From JADJNY01 sp046349615 (GTDB taxonomy: Bacteria > Planctomycetota > UBA1135 > GCA-002686595), in NCBI GenBank assembly GCA_046349615.1, contig JAXMBZ010000002.1, positions 496,001-560,000 on the forward strand: a stretch of DNA of 64,000 nucleotides, read 5' to 3'. This document shows, piece after piece, positions 61,464 through 64,000 of the stretch (position 1 is its first letter; each line of letters begins with the position of its first letter). Under the pieces are notes generated by a model. It saw only the letters and a program-made list of their open reading frames with translations, was not told the DNA's origin and did no database searches. The position numbers and the translations under genes were made by a program.

Positions 61464-62962
61464 GCGGCACCTCCCTTCACGTTCGCGACGTGGAGCGGCG
61501 CGCGCTCGCGCGCGAAACCGGTCGCGCTCTCGTACGCGCGCGCGACCGCGAGCAGGCGCGCGTCGCCGCGCGCGCGACCGACGAACTGGAGGCCGACCGG
61601 AAGGCGCGTCCCGGATTCCTCGACGAACCCGCAGGGCACGCTGATCGCGGGGAGACCCGCGAGGCTGACGGGCACCGTGAGCACGTCCGCGAGGTACATC
61701 GCGACGGGATCGTCCTTCTTCTCGCCGAGGCGGAACGCCGCGGTCGGCGACGTCGGGCCCGCGAGCACGTCGACGTGCTCGAACGCCTGCTCGAAGTCGC
61801 GCCGCAGGAGCGAGCGCACCTTGAGCGCGCGTCCGTACCACGCGTCGTAGTAGCCCGCGGAGAGCACGTAGGTGCCGAGCAGGATGCGCCGCTTGACCTC
61901 GGGGCCGAACCCCGCGGCGCGCGTCGCGCCGAACATGCTCTGCAGCGAGCCCGTGCCTTCCTTGCGCAGGCCGTAGCGCACGCCGTCGAAGCGCGCGAGG
62001 TTCGAGGACGCCTCCGCGGTCGCGACGACGTAGTAGGTCGGGATCGCGAGCTCGGTGTGGGGGAGCGAGACGGGCACGAGCTCCGCGCCGAGGCCGCGCA
62101 GGGTCTCGAGCGCGCGCTCGCACGCCGTGCGCACGGCAGCGTCGAGTCCGCCGGCGAAGTGCTCGCGCGGCACGCCGACGCGCAGCCCGTCGAGCCGGCC
62201 GCTCCCGTCGGCCGCGCGCTCGAACGGCGGCGCGTCGAAGCACGTCGAGTCCATCGGGTCGGCGCCGGAGATCACGCTCGTGACGAGCTCGAGGTCGCGC
62301 ACGCTGCGCGCGAACGGGCTCACCTGGTCGAGCGACGAACCGAACGCGACGAGGCCGTAGCGCGAGATCGTCCCGTACGTCGGCTTGTAGCCGAGCACGT
62401 TGCACAAGGCCGCGGGCTGGCGCACCGAGCCGCCCGTGTCCGATCCGAGGGAGATCGGCACGAGGCCGCTCGCGACGGCGACCGCGCTTCCGGACGACGA
62501 GCCGCCGGGCGTGCGCGTTTCGTCCCACGGGTTCTTGCTCGGGAAGAACGCGCTGTTCTCCGACGAGCTGCCCATCGCGAACTCGTCCATGTTCGCCATG
62601 CCGATCACGACCGCGCCCGCGTCGAGCAGGCGCTGCACGAACGTCGCGGTGTACGGCGGCTTCCAACCCGCGAGCATCCGGCTCGCGCAGTTCGTCTCGA
62701 CGCCCGCGAGGCACATGTTCGCCTTGAGCACGACCGGGACGCCGAAGAGCGGACCCGCGGGCTCGCCGCGGAGGAGCGCGTGGTCGAGCTCGTCGGCGCG
62801 CGCGCGCGCGGCGTCGCGCTGCACGTCGAGCAGGATCCCGAGGCGCCGGTCGAGCGCGTCGACGCCCGCGAGCGCCGCGTCCACGCTCGAACGGACGGTG
62901 CGCTCGCGCGCGCGGTGCGCCGCGGCGAGCGCGGTCGCGTCGAGGTCGGCGTAGGGCTTCAT
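61460..62962 (-). CDS. gatA: Asp/Glu-tRNA amidotransferase subunit A
   Basis: A 500-residue amidase-signature enzyme that releases ammonia from glutamine for transamidation. The catalytic Ser-cisSer-Lys triad can be placed at Ser179 (GSDTGGS), Ser155 (TPGGSSSGSA) and Lys80 (VVLKANM). YKPTYGTISRYGLVAFGSSL and a C-terminal LPVGLQFVGR complete the fold. The surrounding residues of Lys80 are slightly unusual (KANMC in place of KDN). Its ATG overlaps the gatC stop (ATGA), so gatC-A-B are translationally coupled. Confidence 0.95.
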   Translation of the reverse strand: MKPYADLDATALAAAHRARERTVRSSVDAALAGVDALDRRLGILLDVQRDAARARADELDHALLRGEPAGPLFGVPVVLKANMCLAGVETNCASRMLAGWKPPYTATFVQRLLDAGAVVIGMANMDEFAMGSSSENSAFFPSKNPWDETRTPGGSSSGSAVAVASGLVPISLGSDTGGSVRQPAALCNVLGYKPTYGTISRYGLVAFGSSLDQVSPFARSVRDLELVTSVISGADPMDSTCFDAPPFERAADGSGRLDGLRVGVPREHFAGGLDAAVRTACERALETLRGLGAELVPVSLPHTELAIPTYYVVATAEASSNLARFDGVRYGLRKEGTGSLQSMFGATRAAGFGPEVKRRILLGTYVLSAGYYDAWYGRALKVRSLLRRDFEQAFEHVDVLAGPTSPTAAFRLGEKKDDPVAMYLADVLTVPVSLAGLPAISVPCGFVEESGTRLPVGLQFVGRARGDARLLAVARAYESATGFARERAPLHVANVKGGAA

Positions 62963-63270
62963 TCCTCGCCTCCGACCGTCTTCGGCACGGAGAAGAAGTC
63001 CTCGACGCGCTCCGGCGCGGCGGCGAGCAGGCGATCGGCCCCGGGCGACGGCCGCGGTTCGTCGGCGCGCGTCACGTCCGCGAGCGGCGCGGCGCCCGTC
63101 ATCGGCTCGACGCCCTCGACGTCGAGCGCGGCGAGCGCGCGGAAGTGCTCCAGCGTGCGCGCGAACTTCTGGGCGACGTCGCGCACCTCGCCCTCGTCGA
63201 GCGAGAGGCGCGCGAGCGCCGCGACGTGGCGCACCGTCGCGAGGTCGATCCCGGGGTCGTTCTGCTGCAT
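62959..63270 (-). CDS. gatC: Asp/Glu-tRNA amidotransferase subunit C
   Basis: A 103-residue GatC, the small subunit that wraps around GatA and GatB. IDLATVRHVAALARLSL, DVAQKFARTLEHFRAL and VEPMTGAAPLADVTRADEP are typical. The ATG at 63270 gives the usual length and has a GAGGA ribosome site; an upstream in-frame ATG at 63351 would add 27 Arg-rich residues. Confidence 0.92.
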   Translation of the reverse strand: MQQNDPGIDLATVRHVAALARLSLDEGEVRDVAQKFARTLEHFRALAALDVEGVEPMTGAAPLADVTRADEPRPSPGADRLLAAAPERVEDFFSVPKTVGGEE

Positions 63271-63371
63271 GCGTTCCTCGTGGCTCTCCGCGCCGAACCG
63301 GCGGGGCCGCGCTCGGCGTCGAGCCCCGAGGGCGTCCCGCTCGCGCTCCATGCGCGGCGAAAGCGGGCGGG

Positions 63372-63377
63372 ATTCTA
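63372..63377 (-). promoter_or_regulatory. candidate -10 element of gatCAB (TAGAAT)
   Basis: TAGAAT on the minus strand with GTGGAT (63395-63400) 17 bases upstream; the gatC ATG is about 100 bases downstream. Confidence 0.45.
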
Positions 63378-63415
63378 CGCACGTCGAGCGCTCGATCCAC
63401 AGCCCGAAGACGCGC

Positions 63416-63444
63416 TTGCTCCACGCTCTCCGCGCGCCTACCGT
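63416..63444 (+). promoter_or_regulatory. promoter seven bases before an ATG
   Basis: TTGCTC (63416-63421), 17 bases, TACCGT (63439-63444); the start codon at 63452 follows after seven bases, implying a leaderless or nearly leaderless mRNA. Confidence 0.55.
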
Positions 63445-63451
63445 GCGCCCG

Positions 63452-64000
63452 ATGGACCCGTGGACCGAGGGCGCGGAGCGCGCGAGCGCAGCGACGGACT
63501 GGCACAGCGTCGGGCTCGTCCTCGCGGGGCTCGGTGCGTTCCTGATCGCGCTCGCCGTGCTCGCGCGCGGCCGGCGCGGGCTCGTGAGCGAGCTCCTCGG
63601 CGACCGGGCGCGGGGGCTCGTGCGGCTGCGCGAGGCGCTCTTCCAGCGCGCGCTGCTGGTCGTCGGGTTCGCCTGGCTCGCGGTCGGGTTCGCGCTCGAG
63701 CTGCTCGGGCACCTGCATCCGGTCGCGCGGCCGTCGTTCCCGGTCGCGTGGGCGGGCGGGATCCTCGTCGCGACGCTCGGCGCGCTCGCGGCGTCCTGGG
63801 GGTGGGCGCAGCACGCGGCGCGCGCGGCCGTGCGCGCTCACCTGCGGGAGGCCCCGCGCGACCTCGCGTCCGATCCGGGGCTCGCGCGCGAGCTCGGCGA
63901 GCTCTTCGGCGTCGCGTCGCGGCCGGACGATTCGGTCGCGACGTTCGTCGAGCGGCTCGAGCGCGCGCTCGACCTCCCGCCGCGCAAGGCGGCGCCGCGC
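63452..64000 (+). CDS. membrane protein of unknown function, 3' end missing
   Basis: The frame stays open for 183 codons to the window edge. Three hydrophobic segments are visible at about residues 20-38 (VGLVLAGLGAFLIALAVLA), 65-84 (RALLVVGFAWLAVGFALELL) and 98-117 (VAWAGGILVATLGALAASWG), followed by a hydrophilic C-terminal part. No family recognised. Its promoter is divergent from the gatCAB promoter. Confidence 0.65.
   Translation, partial: MDPWTEGAERASAATDWHSVGLVLAGLGAFLIALAVLARGRRGLVSELLGDRARGLVRLREALFQRALLVVGFAWLAVGFALELLGHLHPVARPSFPVAWAGGILVATLGALAASWGWAQHAARAAVRAHLREAPRDLASDPGLARELGELFGVASRPDDSVATFVERLERALDLPPRKAAPR

Overview
The window is about 70% G+C, with G/C-rich third codon positions, many GTG and TTG starts, no mobile elements, rRNA or CRISPR, and about forty tightly packed genes. 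The mix suggests a high-G+C bacterium of the Planctomycetota type: a Rho with a huge disordered N-terminus, PPC-domain and carboxypeptidase-regulatory-like secreted proteins, an inactive-looking SUMF1 lipoprotein, a multiheme cytochrome lipoprotein, a HEAT plus vWA secreted protein, and GatCAB. This assignment is inference; no ribosomal marker is present, and Myxococcota or Acidobacteriota are not excluded.

Layout. 1-7364: a type IV pilus/type II secretion motor operon (pilT end, pilB, pilC), a histidine kinase and two tandem CNNM/CBS membrane proteins, with several 4-base stop/start overlaps. 7474-9596: small envelope proteins and an OmpA-like lipoprotein. 9662-11481: a SUMF1-like lipoprotein overlapping rsmA. 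11506-15600: dnaG-rpoD behind a TTGGCT-N17-TAGAGT promoter with a long C-rich leader, ended by a strong terminator. 15659-19289: a zinc-ribbon coiled-coil protein, a YhcC-like radical SAM protein and divergent selB. 19620-22821: a membrane protein with beta-rich repeats and a HEAT/vWA protein. 22923-23000: tRNA-Pro(CGG). 23496-28604: rho, a GT-C transferase carrying an EF-hand loop, and a lipoprotein. 28715-32282 (minus): pyruvate dehydrogenase E1-like enzyme and a Nudix hydrolase. 32363-37543: S9 peptidase lipoprotein, PPC-domain lipoprotein, regulatory-like-domain protein. 37647-43746: pyrophosphatase, glycosyltransferase, putative clan CD protease, PhyH-like protein, B12-type radical SAM protein. 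43779-50179: second S9 peptidase, GlsB-like protein, amidohydrolase, oxidoreductase-epimerase fusion. 50228-53695: a candidate structured RNA with terminator, then guaB-guaA. 53751-59906: pentaheme cytochrome lipoprotein, atypical pyruvate kinase, two secreted proteins of unknown role. 59988-63270 (minus): gatC-gatA-gatB. 63452-64000: start of a membrane protein.

Functional threads are information processing (dnaG, rpoD, rho, selB, rsmA, tRNA, gatCAB), GMP synthesis (guaBA), central carbon (PDH E1, pyruvate kinase, pyrophosphatase) and cell-surface functions (pilus motor, lipoproteins, peptidases, glycosyltransferases).

The two most interesting signals are non-coding. Upstream of guaB, a perfect 12-bp long-range stem encloses about 115 bases, and its 3' arm can pair alternatively with the arm of a UUCG-capped terminator: the geometry of an attenuator or a compact ncRNA. 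Separately, TAnnnT-like -10 hexamers recur 6-10 bases before start codons, implying many leaderless or nearly leaderless mRNAs.
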